From: Oscillatoria sp. FACHB-1407
GTDB lineage: Bacteria > Cyanobacteriota > Cyanobacteriia > Elainellales > Elainellaceae
Length of the DNA: 64,000 nt
Reading direction: 5' to 3'
Assembly (NCBI RefSeq): GCF_014697545.1
Contig: NZ_JACJSA010000027.1
Location: 1-64,000 of the forward strand
Within the stretch, counting starts at the first letter, position 1; every line of letters starts with the position of its first letter. The notes beneath the pieces are model-generated. The model saw nothing but the letters and a program-made list of their open reading frames with translations, did no database searches and was not told where the DNA came from. The translations under genes and the position numbers were made by a program. Shown here in pieces: positions 53,848-62,600 of this stretch.

Positions 53848-55014
53848 TTAAAAAATATCGGCAGGGTCGGCACTCCGCAGTTTTCGCATGGCGACTGCAC
53901 CGGAGGCAACGCACATGATGATGGTGAGGAGGAGGACAGCGATCGCCCGATCAACTTTCATGCCAATGGGGAGGAGTGTTGCGCCGTAGACAATTTGGTA
54001 AAGTCCGGTAGCCAGAAAAAGACTGGGAACAAAGCCAATCAGAGCGAGGATGAGGGACTCTTGCATCAACACAATGAGGAGGTAGCGATCGCTATATCCC
54101 ATTGCCTTCAAAGTAGCGAACTCAGGCAGGTGATCGGACACATCGGAATAGAGAATTTGGTACACGATGACGATGCCAACGATGAAGCCAATCACCGTTC
54201 CCAACCCAAAGATGAAACCGATGCCCGTACCATTTGCCCAGTAGCCTTTTTCAATATCAGCAAATCCGTCGGGAGTCAGCACCATCACATCGTCGGGGAG
54301 GATGGCGTCGATCTGCTGACGTACGGCTTCCACATCGGCTCCGGGCTCCAGGCGGATCAGTCCCACTTCGATCTGGTCAGGCGTACGTTCGGGGAACAGG
54401 TTGAGGAAGGTCGAATCGCTGACGACAACATTACCATCGGCAGCAAAGGATGACCCCATCGTAAATACTCCGCTGACCTGCACCTGCTTGTTGTTGAGTT
54501 GAGCCTCAAAGGAACCACTTTGCTCAAACCGTTGGGCGATCGCCCCATATTCCGGTCGTCCTGCGCGGTCAAACAACACCTGATTCAGCGGTTTAATCTG
54601 ATCTAACCTTTGATTAATTTCTGCGGATTGAAACACCGGGCTACCGGGATCAAATCCCCACACCAAAATGGTGCGACTCTGCAAGGTTTCAGGGTTACGC
54701 CATTGAGCCGATCCGATATAGAGCGGATTAACAGACGCAACTTCATCGACCCCTGCTGCCTGATAGAGCCGCTCACGGGGAGAACTGCGAACGGCAAACA
54801 GCGTTTGAAATTGGGGATTGGCAATCACCAGGTCTGCATCCAGTTCTCGGTAGGGCTTAGTCGCTGCATCAAACAACGCTCCTTGAAAGCCCATCTGCAC
54901 AAACATGAGGATGTCTGCAAAGGCAATTCCGGCGATCGCCACTGTCAGTCGTGCTTTTTGCTTGGTCAGCAGAAGCCACGCTAGCGGTGTTTTCTTGGTC
55001 AAAGTTTGCAACAT
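53848..55014 (-). CDS. devC: DevC-type exporter permease (FtsX/MacB-like)
   Basis: A 388-residue permease, counting from the ATG at 55014 (MLQTLTKKTPLAWLLLTKQK). The N-terminal helix VAIAGIAFADILMFVQMGF is followed by a large periplasmic domain and three C-terminal helices (IGFIFGLGTVIGFIVGIVIV, ILALIGFVPSLFLATGLYQI, AIAVLLLTIIMCVASGAVAM). The LATLKAMGYSDRYLL-like stretch (FATLKAMGYSDRYLLIV) is typical. It starts 16 bases after the stop of the tiny luxR gene and precedes devA. Confidence 0.92.
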   Translation of the reverse strand: MLQTLTKKTPLAWLLLTKQKARLTVAIAGIAFADILMFVQMGFQGALFDAATKPYRELDADLVIANPQFQTLFAVRSSPRERLYQAAGVDEVASVNPLYIGSAQWRNPETLQSRTILVWGFDPGSPVFQSAEINQRLDQIKPLNQVLFDRAGRPEYGAIAQRFEQSGSFEAQLNNKQVQVSGVFTMGSSFAADGNVVVSDSTFLNLFPERTPDQIEVGLIRLEPGADVEAVRQQIDAILPDDVMVLTPDGFADIEKGYWANGTGIGFIFGLGTVIGFIVGIVIVYQILYSDVSDHLPEFATLKAMGYSDRYLLIVLMQESLILALIGFVPSLFLATGLYQIVYGATLLPIGMKVDRAIAVLLLTIIMCVASGAVAMRKLRSADPADIF

Positions 55015-55030
55015 AAATTGAACTCCTGGG

Positions 55031-55258
55031 TTAAACCAACCCGTGTCGTAGTGCCACGACAGCAGCTTGCAGTCGGTGCTCAACTCCCAGCTTGTTTAGA
55101 ATGCTGCGAACGTGGGTCTTAATGGTGTTAGGGCTGAGATAAAGGCGACGGGCAATTTCTGGGTTACTGGCTCCTTCCGTAATCAGCTTGAGCACCTCTC
55201 GCTCACGGCTTGACAGAGGCATGAAGTGGGATTGTGATTGAACGGTAGTGGGTTGCAT
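55031..55258 (-). CDS. Free-standing LuxR-type DNA-binding protein inside the devBCA operon
   Basis: A 75-residue protein consisting of little more than a LuxR HTH: LSSREREVLKLITEGASNPE, RRLYLSPNTIKTHVRSILNK, LGVEHRLQAAVVALRHGLV. The receiver domain is absent. It lies between devB and devC. Its HTH is nearly the same as in the 98-residue protein at 41503-41799, including the shared tail HRLQAAV-x-ALR-x-GLV. It could bind DNA as a dimer without phosphorylation. Confidence 0.9.
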   Translation of the reverse strand: MQPTTVQSQSHFMPLSSREREVLKLITEGASNPEIARRLYLSPNTIKTHVRSILNKLGVEHRLQAAVVALRHGLV

Positions 55259-55286
55259 AGAATTCTCCAGAGAAAAGGGGACGTTT

Positions 55287-55306
55287 TATATCGAACATTC
55301 GTTATC
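55287..55306. promoter_or_regulatory. Palindromic operator, TetR-type, ahead of the luxR-devC-devA part
   Basis: TATATCGAACATTCGTTATCA, with inverted core CGAA-CA-TTCG. A matching site is at 57244-57265 upstream of the tetR gene, so both are candidate binding sites of that TetR. Between devB and luxR it may drive an internal promoter. Confidence 0.65.
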
Positions 55307-55323
55307 ATTCAGGACAGGTGAAA

Positions 55324-56496
55324 TCACGGTTGAATCTTGACCTGCACCTGCATATTGGTCAGTTGTGCCACCTGACGACTAGCCGCAGGCGTAAGGGCAA
55401 TGCGAACTTCTACCACGCGGCGATCGAGGTTCTCTCCGGGTTGGTTGCTAAAGGTGTTTTGACGGCTCACCTGCCAACCCACCTGAGATACAGTGCCCTG
55501 CAATTCACCTGAAAAGCCCTGCCCGGTCACAATCGCAGTTTGTCCGGGTTGGATGTTACCGATGTCAGATTGATACACTTCAGCAACGACTTCCATCTGA
55601 TCTGTTTGTCCCAAATCAGCGATACCGCTCTCGCTCAGCTTCTCACCGGGGCGAGTGTGGATTTTCAGAACTTGTCCGGCAATGGGGGCACGAATATAGG
55701 CTTGCTCTAAATCGGTTTGCGCCTGAGTAAGAGCCGCGATCGCCCCATCTACTTCGGTCTGCGCTACCTGTACATCTACCGGGCGCACTTCGGCAATGCG
55801 ATCCAGGGTTGCAGTAGCTTCCTGGAGTTGGGCTTCCAGGGTTTCTAGCGTGCGGTTCTGATTTTCCTGCGCTTCTCGCAATTGCTTCTCGGCAGTCACA
55901 GCCGTCAAACGACGACTGTCTAACGTAGACTGTGACACAGCCCCTTCCTGATACAACTGTTGATATCGGTTGTACTCAACTTGAGCGTTTTGATATTCCG
56001 CTTCTAATCGAGCCAGAGTTGCAGCCTGTACTCCGCGTGCTCCGTTCAGTTCTGCCCGGAGACGTACAATCGCGGCCTGTTGTGCTTGTACCTCCCCGGT
56101 TTTGGCTCCAGCCCGTACCTGTGCCAACCGCGCCTGTGCTTGCCGTACCTCTTCCTGCGCCTGTTGCACTGCATTTTGGAGGCGATCGCGTGAACTCAAG
56201 ACGGCAATAATCTGCCCTGTTTCGACGCGATCGCCCTCTTTCACCCGCAGTTCTGCAAGGCGATCGCCATCTAGCGTCATTGGTGCAGCTAATTGGATGA
56301 CTTCAGTGGCAGGTTCTAACCGCCCTAAAGCACTGATAGAGCGACTGTCTGGAGTGACTTCAACGGATTGCGCCGTACTCTCCTTTGCCTGGTTGATGGC
56401 TGAGATGCCGTAGACTGTGATACCTCCGGTAATCGTCGTAGCCATGAATAGCAGGGTCATCAGCCGACGATTTGGTAGTTTTAGGGTGTGTTGCAT
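55324..56496 (-). CDS. devB: DevB-type membrane-fusion protein
   Basis: A 390-residue HlyD-family adaptor. An N-terminal membrane helix (LMTLLFMATTITGGITVYGI) precedes a barrel-sandwich domain (ELRVKEGDRVETGQIIAVL and AYIRAPIAGQVLKIHTRPGE) interrupted by a long coiled-coil hairpin rich in Ala, Gln and Glu (residues about 105-240). The C-terminal barrel contains GDIGNIQPGQ-like sequence. It follows tetR after 21 bases and should link the inner-membrane ABC unit to a TolC pore. Confidence 0.92.
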   Translation of the reverse strand: MQHTLKLPNRRLMTLLFMATTITGGITVYGISAINQAKESTAQSVEVTPDSRSISALGRLEPATEVIQLAAPMTLDGDRLAELRVKEGDRVETGQIIAVLSSRDRLQNAVQQAQEEVRQAQARLAQVRAGAKTGEVQAQQAAIVRLRAELNGARGVQAATLARLEAEYQNAQVEYNRYQQLYQEGAVSQSTLDSRRLTAVTAEKQLREAQENQNRTLETLEAQLQEATATLDRIAEVRPVDVQVAQTEVDGAIAALTQAQTDLEQAYIRAPIAGQVLKIHTRPGEKLSESGIADLGQTDQMEVVAEVYQSDIGNIQPGQTAIVTGQGFSGELQGTVSQVGWQVSRQNTFSNQPGENLDRRVVEVRIALTPAASRQVAQLTNMQVQVKIQP

Positions 56497-56517
56497 AAGG
56501 GCGTCTCCTAAAGTTGC

Positions 56518-57099
56518 TTAGACCGATTCAGGATGCTGGTCTAGATAAAGTTTCAGCATGGTCATGATGAGTTGAACGGGTTTTTGAAAGGTGAATTCCT
56601 CAGGGTCAAACATTCGGTGTAATAACAAGCCGTCAATGAAGCACCCCAGCAGTTCCAGCAGGTTTCTATCTTTGATGGCTACCAGGTCACTAATCTCCTG
56701 TTCATGGTCTTTCCAAATTTGGGAGAAGAGAGAGAGGCGATCGCTGCCATCTCGCTTTTGCTGCTGGTAAAACTCCACCATCAGCAGGTTCTGTTTAATG
56801 AAATAGTCTTCGTGCCTCTCGATGAACTGGAAGATGGCACTGATGCGCTCTAATGTTGATGTCTTCTGGTGAGTTTCGATGACTGCACTGCGAATATCTC
56901 GTAGCGTCATTTCTCGAACCATCTGCTCAAATAACACTTCCTTACTGGGAAAGTAGTGGTAAAGCGTTCCTGTAGACACCTTTAACCCCTGAGCAATCTG
57001 CCGCATGGTAATAGCGGCGTATCCTTTCTCGGCAAACAGGTCAAAGCATTGGCTCAATAACTCCTTGCGATATTGGTCGTGGTCAATGATTTTGGGCAT
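56518..57099 (-). CDS. TetR-family repressor of the devBCA operon
   Basis: A 193-residue TetR regulator. N-terminal HTH: GYAAITMRQIAQGLKVSTGT then LYHYFPSKEVLFEQMV. The ligand domain is helical. It opens the operon tetR-devB-luxR-devC-devA. Two palindromic sites (57244-57265 and 55287-55306) with core CGAANNTTCG or CGAANNTTTG fit TetR operators, so it likely represses its own operon until an inducer binds. Confidence 0.92.
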   Translation of the reverse strand: MPKIIDHDQYRKELLSQCFDLFAEKGYAAITMRQIAQGLKVSTGTLYHYFPSKEVLFEQMVREMTLRDIRSAVIETHQKTSTLERISAIFQFIERHEDYFIKQNLLMVEFYQQQKRDGSDRLSLFSQIWKDHEQEISDLVAIKDRNLLELLGCFIDGLLLHRMFDPEEFTFQKPVQLIMTMLKLYLDQHPESV

Positions 57100-57243
57100 G
57101 GGACGAAAGCAAGCGACGATCTCAGGGAATCACAATCTGTCCAAAGGGACAAGGTGAGGGGCGATCGCTGAGGATTCAAATTCGAGGACGGGTTACTGGA
57201 GAAGGCGCAAGATGTCAGAGAGTTCCTCCAGACAAAACGGTTT

Positions 57244-57265
57244 TATATCGAACGTTTGTTATATA
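57244..57265. promoter_or_regulatory. Palindromic TetR-type operator upstream of tetR-devBCA
   Basis: TATATCGAACGTTTGTTATATA is an inverted repeat related to the site at 55287-55306. It lies about 150 bases upstream of the tetR start in the expected promoter region. Confidence 0.65.
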
Positions 57266-57309
57266 TTAACCGCACAAGCTCGGCTTTGTAAAGGGTCTGT
57301 TACTTCAAA

Positions 57310-57434
57310 GGCGTTGCTGAATAAGAATATGAGATCGCGAGCAAGATGCTCGCACTCCCTTGTGATGATCGCGATAGGGTGAGCGTCTCGCTCACGTTGG
57401 GAATTTACGGATCATTTGTCATTTCAGCAACGCC
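57310..57434. mobile_element. MITE with GGCGTTGCTGAA inverted ends and 8-base target duplication
   Basis: A 125-base element starts GGCGTTGCTGAATAAG and ends CATTTCAGCAACGCC. The flanks ACTTCAAA (57302-57309) and ACTTCAAA (57435-57442) are identical direct repeats, which is clear evidence of transposition. There is no coding capacity, so it needs a transposase from elsewhere. A lone GCATTCAGCAACGCC end also occurs at 4575-4590. Confidence 0.85.
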
Positions 57435-57451
57435 ACTTCAAAGTAGGTCGG

Positions 57452-57925
57452 TTAACCAAATTCCGCCCTTTGTCGCTGTTTCTTCTCCAAATATTGCTGA
57501 TGTTCCTCCGTGGCTAACCAATACTGGGAGGCTGCTTGAATTTGCGTGACGATTGGTTTGTCATACTTTCCAGAGCGATCGAGCCACTCTTTAGATCGTC
57601 TTGCTCTCTCGGCTTGTTCGGTTGTGTGATAGAAGATGACGGAGCGGTATTGCTCTCCCCGGTCTGCGCCCTGGCGATTGAGGCTAGTTGGGTCATGAAT
57701 GCTCCAAAAAAGTATGAGCAACTCGTCGTAACTGACCAAAGATGGGTCGTAGGTGACCTGGCAGACTTCAGCATGTCCTGTGATGCGCGATAACACATCC
57801 AGGTAGCAGGGATTGTCAAAATGTCCGCCCATATAACCGACTGATGTGGATACAACCCCTTTCATTTTCCGAAAGGCAGCTTCCACTCCCCAAAAACATC
57901 CGGCTCCAAATGTCGCTATCTCCAT
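57452..57925 (-). CDS. msrA: Peptide-methionine (S)-S-oxide reductase MsrA
   Basis: A 157-residue enzyme. The active-site motif is FGAGCFWGVEAAFR, and GYMGGHFDNPCYLDVLSRIT, GHAEVCQVTYDP and FWSIHDPTSLNRQGADRGEQYRS follow, all typical. It reduces methionine sulfoxide in proteins. There is no signal peptide, so it is cytoplasmic. It stands next to a MITE insertion at its 3' end. Confidence 0.95.
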   Translation of the reverse strand: MEIATFGAGCFWGVEAAFRKMKGVVSTSVGYMGGHFDNPCYLDVLSRITGHAEVCQVTYDPSLVSYDELLILFWSIHDPTSLNRQGADRGEQYRSVIFYHTTEQAERARRSKEWLDRSGKYDKPIVTQIQAASQYWLATEEHQQYLEKKQRQRAEFG

Positions 57926-58251
57926 TGGATCTGTTGCAAATCAAAGACTCAATGTAGTAACTCTACCGGGAAGTGGGAAAAATTTCCCGTCTCAGCGATC
58001 GCCAATGCTATTTAGGATCGCGAATTTATGAAGGTGTAATTCCTGGCGTAGGGGCGTGACATTCGGTCAAAAGCTCTTGCCATTGTTTCAGAACCCTCTG
58101 CCGAATGCCGCGCCCGTACATGGGGTTGCCGTTTTTCAGGTTATTTAATTCACGGTCCTTAAGTGATGGGGGTTAGGGTAGAATCCCCGTAAAAGGCACT
58201 ACTCCCTTTACCCCCGTTGTTTATTGAAGGTCGCGATCAGTTCACGACCAA
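57926..58251. other. Intergenic region with a possible gene remnant
   Basis: On the minus strand, from about 58164 to a stop at 58026, a frame reads DRELNNLKNGNPMYGRG then IRQRVLKQWQELLTE, convincing protein-like sequence but without a start (a stop lies just upstream). It may be the end of a degraded gene. Nothing else is seen. Confidence 0.4.
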
Positions 58252-58515
58252 TTATCGATCGGGCTGTGGATTGATGATCTCGCTGGTATCCACTGTGCTG
58301 TTATAGAGATCGCTTGGATTAGCATCTCCAGAAGGGGGTTTAGCACTGCTCTTTTCTGCGGTGTTTGCCTGTCCCAGATCGCGAGTGTCAAAGGTGGTGG
58401 TGTATTGCTCAGGAAGATTTGACTTACTGTCAACTACCTCAAAGGCAAAAGCGACTGGAACCAGGATTGAATTGAGCATAAGAGCAGACAGACCAGCAAA
58501 AGCAAAGCGTTTCAT
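58252..58515 (-). CDS. Small secreted protein, unknown function
   Basis: An 87-residue precursor with a signal peptide (MKRFAFAGLSALMLNSILVP, cleavage about AFAF). The mature peptide, about 63 residues, is polar and unstructured looking, with two related segments TTFDTRDLGQ and NSTVDTSEIIN. An AGGAGG ribosome site (reverse of CCTCCT) precedes the ATG. Family unknown. Confidence 0.75.
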   Translation of the reverse strand: MKRFAFAGLSALMLNSILVPVAFAFEVVDSKSNLPEQYTTTFDTRDLGQANTAEKSSAKPPSGDANPSDLYNSTVDTSEIINPQPDR

Positions 58516-58740
58516 AGACTACCTCCTAAAGGTTTAAGGAATGATTGAGGGAAGAGATGGTTGTCTGAACCGCTCTCTTAACCTCATGTTTTGTAGTCTC
58601 TCTGGTGAACTTAAATAGTTCATAAGATAAACGTGAAAGAATCTTTATAAACGCTATGATCGTGACATTATCACTACCGATTGCTATCCTGTTTGAGATT
58701 TCAGTTCAGACCTTAATTCCTCCATTAGGGGAAGCTAACC

Positions 58741-59133
58741 ATGAATCGTATATGGATTTCTCAAACTCAAAAATGGTTCATTCCGATCGCTACTGGTACG
58801 GGTTTGATGCTGAGTTTATTGTTGGCTGTTAGCCCCAACGCTGATTCTCAACAAACCCATTCTCCTGCTGAAGTGGATTCCGATAATATCTACCACGAAG
58901 ATGACAATTTGCCAGATGATGCTGATGTTTTTCCCCGTATGGGTAGACTGCTTGGCTCATCTAGCGATCGCAACAATTGTCGAATAAGACCCTGGGGGCA
59001 AGTCGTTAATACAATTCCCGGTGGCGCGTTTGTGGAAATTGATCATCGTAGAGTTGATCAAAATAATGAATCCTGGTTTCATGCTCCCAATCAGAATTGT
59101 TGGGTTCACGATAGTCGTATTGATTTACTCTAA
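58741..59133 (+). CDS. Secreted SH3-like protein, unknown function
   Basis: A 130-residue exported protein. The signal peptide includes FIPIATGTGLMLSLLLAV. An acidic linker (HEDDNLPDDADVF) follows, then an SH3-like beta domain: CRIRPWGQVVNTIPGGAFVE and a final WFHAPNQNCWVHDSRIDLL, with Cys residues that may pair. Bacterial SH3-like domains often bind peptides or cell wall. The partner is unknown. Confidence 0.75.
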   Translation: MNRIWISQTQKWFIPIATGTGLMLSLLLAVSPNADSQQTHSPAEVDSDNIYHEDDNLPDDADVFPRMGRLLGSSSDRNNCRIRPWGQVVNTIPGGAFVEIDHRRVDQNNESWFHAPNQNCWVHDSRIDLL

Positions 59134-59211
59134 TCAACGCTAAAGTCCTGATCTCGAACTCAGATTAATTGTGACTGACAATGGCACTTGTGCCCAGTGA
59201 TGTGATATCTA

Positions 59212-59424
59212 TTATTTCCCAAACAGATCGGCTGCTCCGTGAAAATCACACCACTTTTTACCTTCAGGGATGGGTGTTCCACATGTTAAACAATGATCAG
59301 GGAGGTAGGGAGGATCGGGAATCTCTCCTGATCCTTCACAGGTAGGACAACCTACTGCTACGGCAGAAGCATCTTCTCTGTAAACAAGAACAATTTTTGA
59401 ACCGTTACATTCAGGACATTGCAT
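59212..59424 (-). CDS. Small zinc-ribbon (DnaJ-type) protein
   Basis: A 70-residue protein with four CxxC-like pairs: CPECNGSK, CPTCEGSGE, CLTCGTP and a terminal CDFH. The first two resemble the DnaJ zinc-finger repeat CxxCxGxG. It probably binds one or two zinc ions. No J-domain is present, and no function can be assigned. Confidence 0.8.
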   Translation of the reverse strand: MQCPECNGSKIVLVYREDASAVAVGCPTCEGSGEIPDPPYLPDHCLTCGTPIPEGKKWCDFHGAADLFGK

Positions 59425-59512
59425 AGACTTTTGAACATACGACTAAAGGGCTTGAAGGCACCTTCTAGAGTAATTTTACAGCGGTTCTCACACGGGTAAA
59501 CCACAAATGTTC

Positions 59513-59622
59513 GGTAGGAGCGGGTTTTGCAATAAGTTCTTGGGTTTGCCGTTAGTAAACAGTCAAACCTGCCCTAACGAACGCCCGCAGTTGCACTGGA
59601 AACCATTTCAATCGGTATGAGA
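59513..59622 (-). repeat. MITE-like family C copy
   Basis: Minus-strand reading ATACCGATTGAAATGG, then TTTCCAGTGCAACTGCGG and a hairpin of GGGCAGGTTT with AAACCCGCTCC. It shares the TGGTTTCCAGTGCAA block with the nested element near 49390. Confidence 0.7.
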
Positions 59623-59627
59623 ATGGT

Positions 59628-62600
59628 CTAAGTGGTTTTGGTGCAGGTGGAAAACGCCAACGTAAAGCACGTTCCCCGATCACGGTTGACCTCCAGGATG
59701 CCTCCGAGTTGTCGAGTCAAGATCTGAACTAACTTTAACCCTAGCGATCGCGTCGTATAGATATCCAAATCTTCTGGCAAGCCAATGCCATTATCAGCCA
59801 CAGTCAAACAATATTGACTGGAAGTATTACAGTGAAATTGGATGGAAATGATACCAGTTTGTTGATTGGGAAAAGCGTACTTTAAAGCATTTGTCAGTAG
59901 CTCATTCAAGATCAATCCAATCGGGTTGGCAATATGAATATCAATCTCAATTGAATCGACTGTGATGTGGGGGCGAATAGAGTTAGCGTTAGTTAGATAA
60001 GTACTAAACAGATATTGAGTTAACTCACGAATATACTCAGCGACATTAATTCGTGCGAAGTTTGGAGATTGATAAAGCTTTTCATGAATTAAAGCCATAG
60101 ACTGCACCCGGCTCTGGCTCTCTTTGAGTAACTCTAAGACCATTGGATCGCTGATTGTGTTAGCTTGTAACCGCAGAAGACTGGATATGGTTTGCAGATT
60201 ATTTTTCACTCGATGGTGAATCTCTTGCAATAAAACATTTTTTTCCTCCAGAGAGGCTCGAAGTTGTTCTTCACTTTGTCGTAATGCGATCTCAATTTGT
60301 TGGCGATCGCTAATATCTGTGGCAACTCCCAAAACTTCCTTGAAATGTCCATTTGCAGACTGAATTGGAGTTTTAATCGTCTGAAAGTATCGTTGTTGAC
60401 CGTCAGCCGTTGTGAAGGTTTCTTCTAAAACTTTGAGAGTCATGGTAGTCATCACTTCTCGATCGACTGCCAGAGATTGTTCGATTTCTACTTCGTTTGG
60501 GTTGAAATCGGCATCAGTTTTACCAATCAAGTTTTGAATTGAAGTGTTGTAGAGGTTGGCGGTTGCCTGATTCACCAGTGTAAATCGTCCCTCCCAATCC
60601 TTCACAAAAATCAGATTGGGAACGGTATCAATCAGGCGACGGAGAAACTCCTGCTGGGCTTTTAACAACATTTCGGATTGTTTGCGCTCAGTGATGTCCT
60701 CAATCATTGCCATACTATAAAGCGGATGTCCGTCTGAATCACGAATGAGTGCTACAGTCATATCACTCAAAATCACATTTCCACTTTTCGTGATGAATCG
60801 CTTCTCCATTTGAAAGCCAGCGATCTCGCCTCGAACCATTCGCTCAACTTGAGCAACGTCTTTTTCTAAATCATCTGGATGAGACAAATCTGCGAGGAAC
60901 ATGGTTGCCAACTCAGCCTCGCTGTACCCAAAAATTTGACGATGAGCCGCATTTACCCTAAACACTTCATAGGTGTCTATCTTGACCAGGCTGATGGCAA
61001 TCGGTGCACAGTCAAAAACTGTGCGAAACCGCTCCTCACTCTGCTGTAACGATTCTTCTGCTCGTTTGCGATCGCTGATATCCTCCACGACCCCAATCGA
61101 GTAATCAAGTTCGCTAGTCGGCTGACCCACCAGAGAAGCTGTCAAATTAACCCAGACGATACGACCATTTTTGTGCAAACAACGCTTTTCAATTGAAAAA
61201 GAATCGATAGCTCTAGTGCGGAGTTGTTGCCATCCTTCTTCGCCCTTGTTGACATCTTCTGGGTGACAAAGATCTTTAAATGTCTTGGTCAACAACTCCT
61301 GCTGGGTATAACCCAAAATATCACACAGCTTTTGATTGACCTTGAGATATTGTCCATCAGGTGTTGCGAGGCTAATGCCAACAGCAGCCTGATTAAAAAT
61401 TGCACTCAGTTCTGCTTCACTTTGACGTAGAGCAGCAGTACGTTCTTCTACATGGGCTTCTAGCTCCTGGTTCAACTGTTCTAAGGCTTCAGTGGCTTGT
61501 TGTCGCTCTAGTTCTGCGGCTGCTCTTGTTGCAAAGATGCGTAAAAATGCTTCTGCTAATTGGATATCGTGCATTGGTTTGTTGTCCATGATGCAGATAT
61601 TACCGAGCTTTTGATTACTTGTGCTGACTAACGGAATACCCAGATAGCTATCGACTTGAAGAGCCTGCGCGAGAGAGTAATTAGAAAAATGTTGTTGAAA
61701 ATCCTTTGGGCAGTAGAGGCGTTCATGCTCCGTAACGGCATCACAACCGGGTATATCAGTTATGGCAAAGATCATATCAGCTTGAGGTTTGCCATCTTTC
61801 CAATACGCCAGAGTTTGCAAGTGATCACCGCCGACCTTGGTGATGAGAACGTATTGCACCTTGAGTGCCAACATCAATTGCTGTGCCAGAGTTGAGAAGA
61901 AGTCTTTCCCCGTGACCGCAGCCGTACTTTCCACCAACCTTTTCAGAGCTGTTTCTGCTTGTTTGCGATCAGTGATATCTCGAATCATGACTAGAACTTC
62001 CTGCTCGTTGAGTGGAGCAATCCGGACTTCCTCGTAGCGTTCCTCACCGTTCGTATTAAAAATTTGTTCGTAGATCTGCAAACTGCTACTCTCAATGGCT
62101 TGATTCGCGTAATAGAGCCGTTGTTCAGCCAGTTCGGGAGATAAAACACTGTATACGGTTGGCTCACTTGATGATTTCGGTGGATATTGGACACGCACCT
62201 TTCCGCCCCCCGACATGGAACTGTAGTAACCCCTGCGATCCATCTGAATCAGTAGATCGGGAATGGTTTCCATGATGGTGCGGTTTGTCTGCTCACTCTG
62301 ATGGAGGGCAAATTCAGTTTGTTTGCGATCGCTAATATCCAAATCCATTCCAATCATTCGTAGAGGACGTCCATCTGGGTCACGTTCCACTACAGCGTGA
62401 GATTCAATATAACGAATTGTGCCATCCGGCAAAACAGCGCGAAATTCTGTCTGATACTTGGCTTCACCAGCCAGGGCTTGCTGAGTCAATATGTGACAAG
62501 GGATGACATCATCTGGATGAATTCTCGCTTCCCACGTGGCGTAGGTTTCCCGAACATTCGAATGTTGGACACCATAGAGTTCATACGCTCGCTCATCCCA

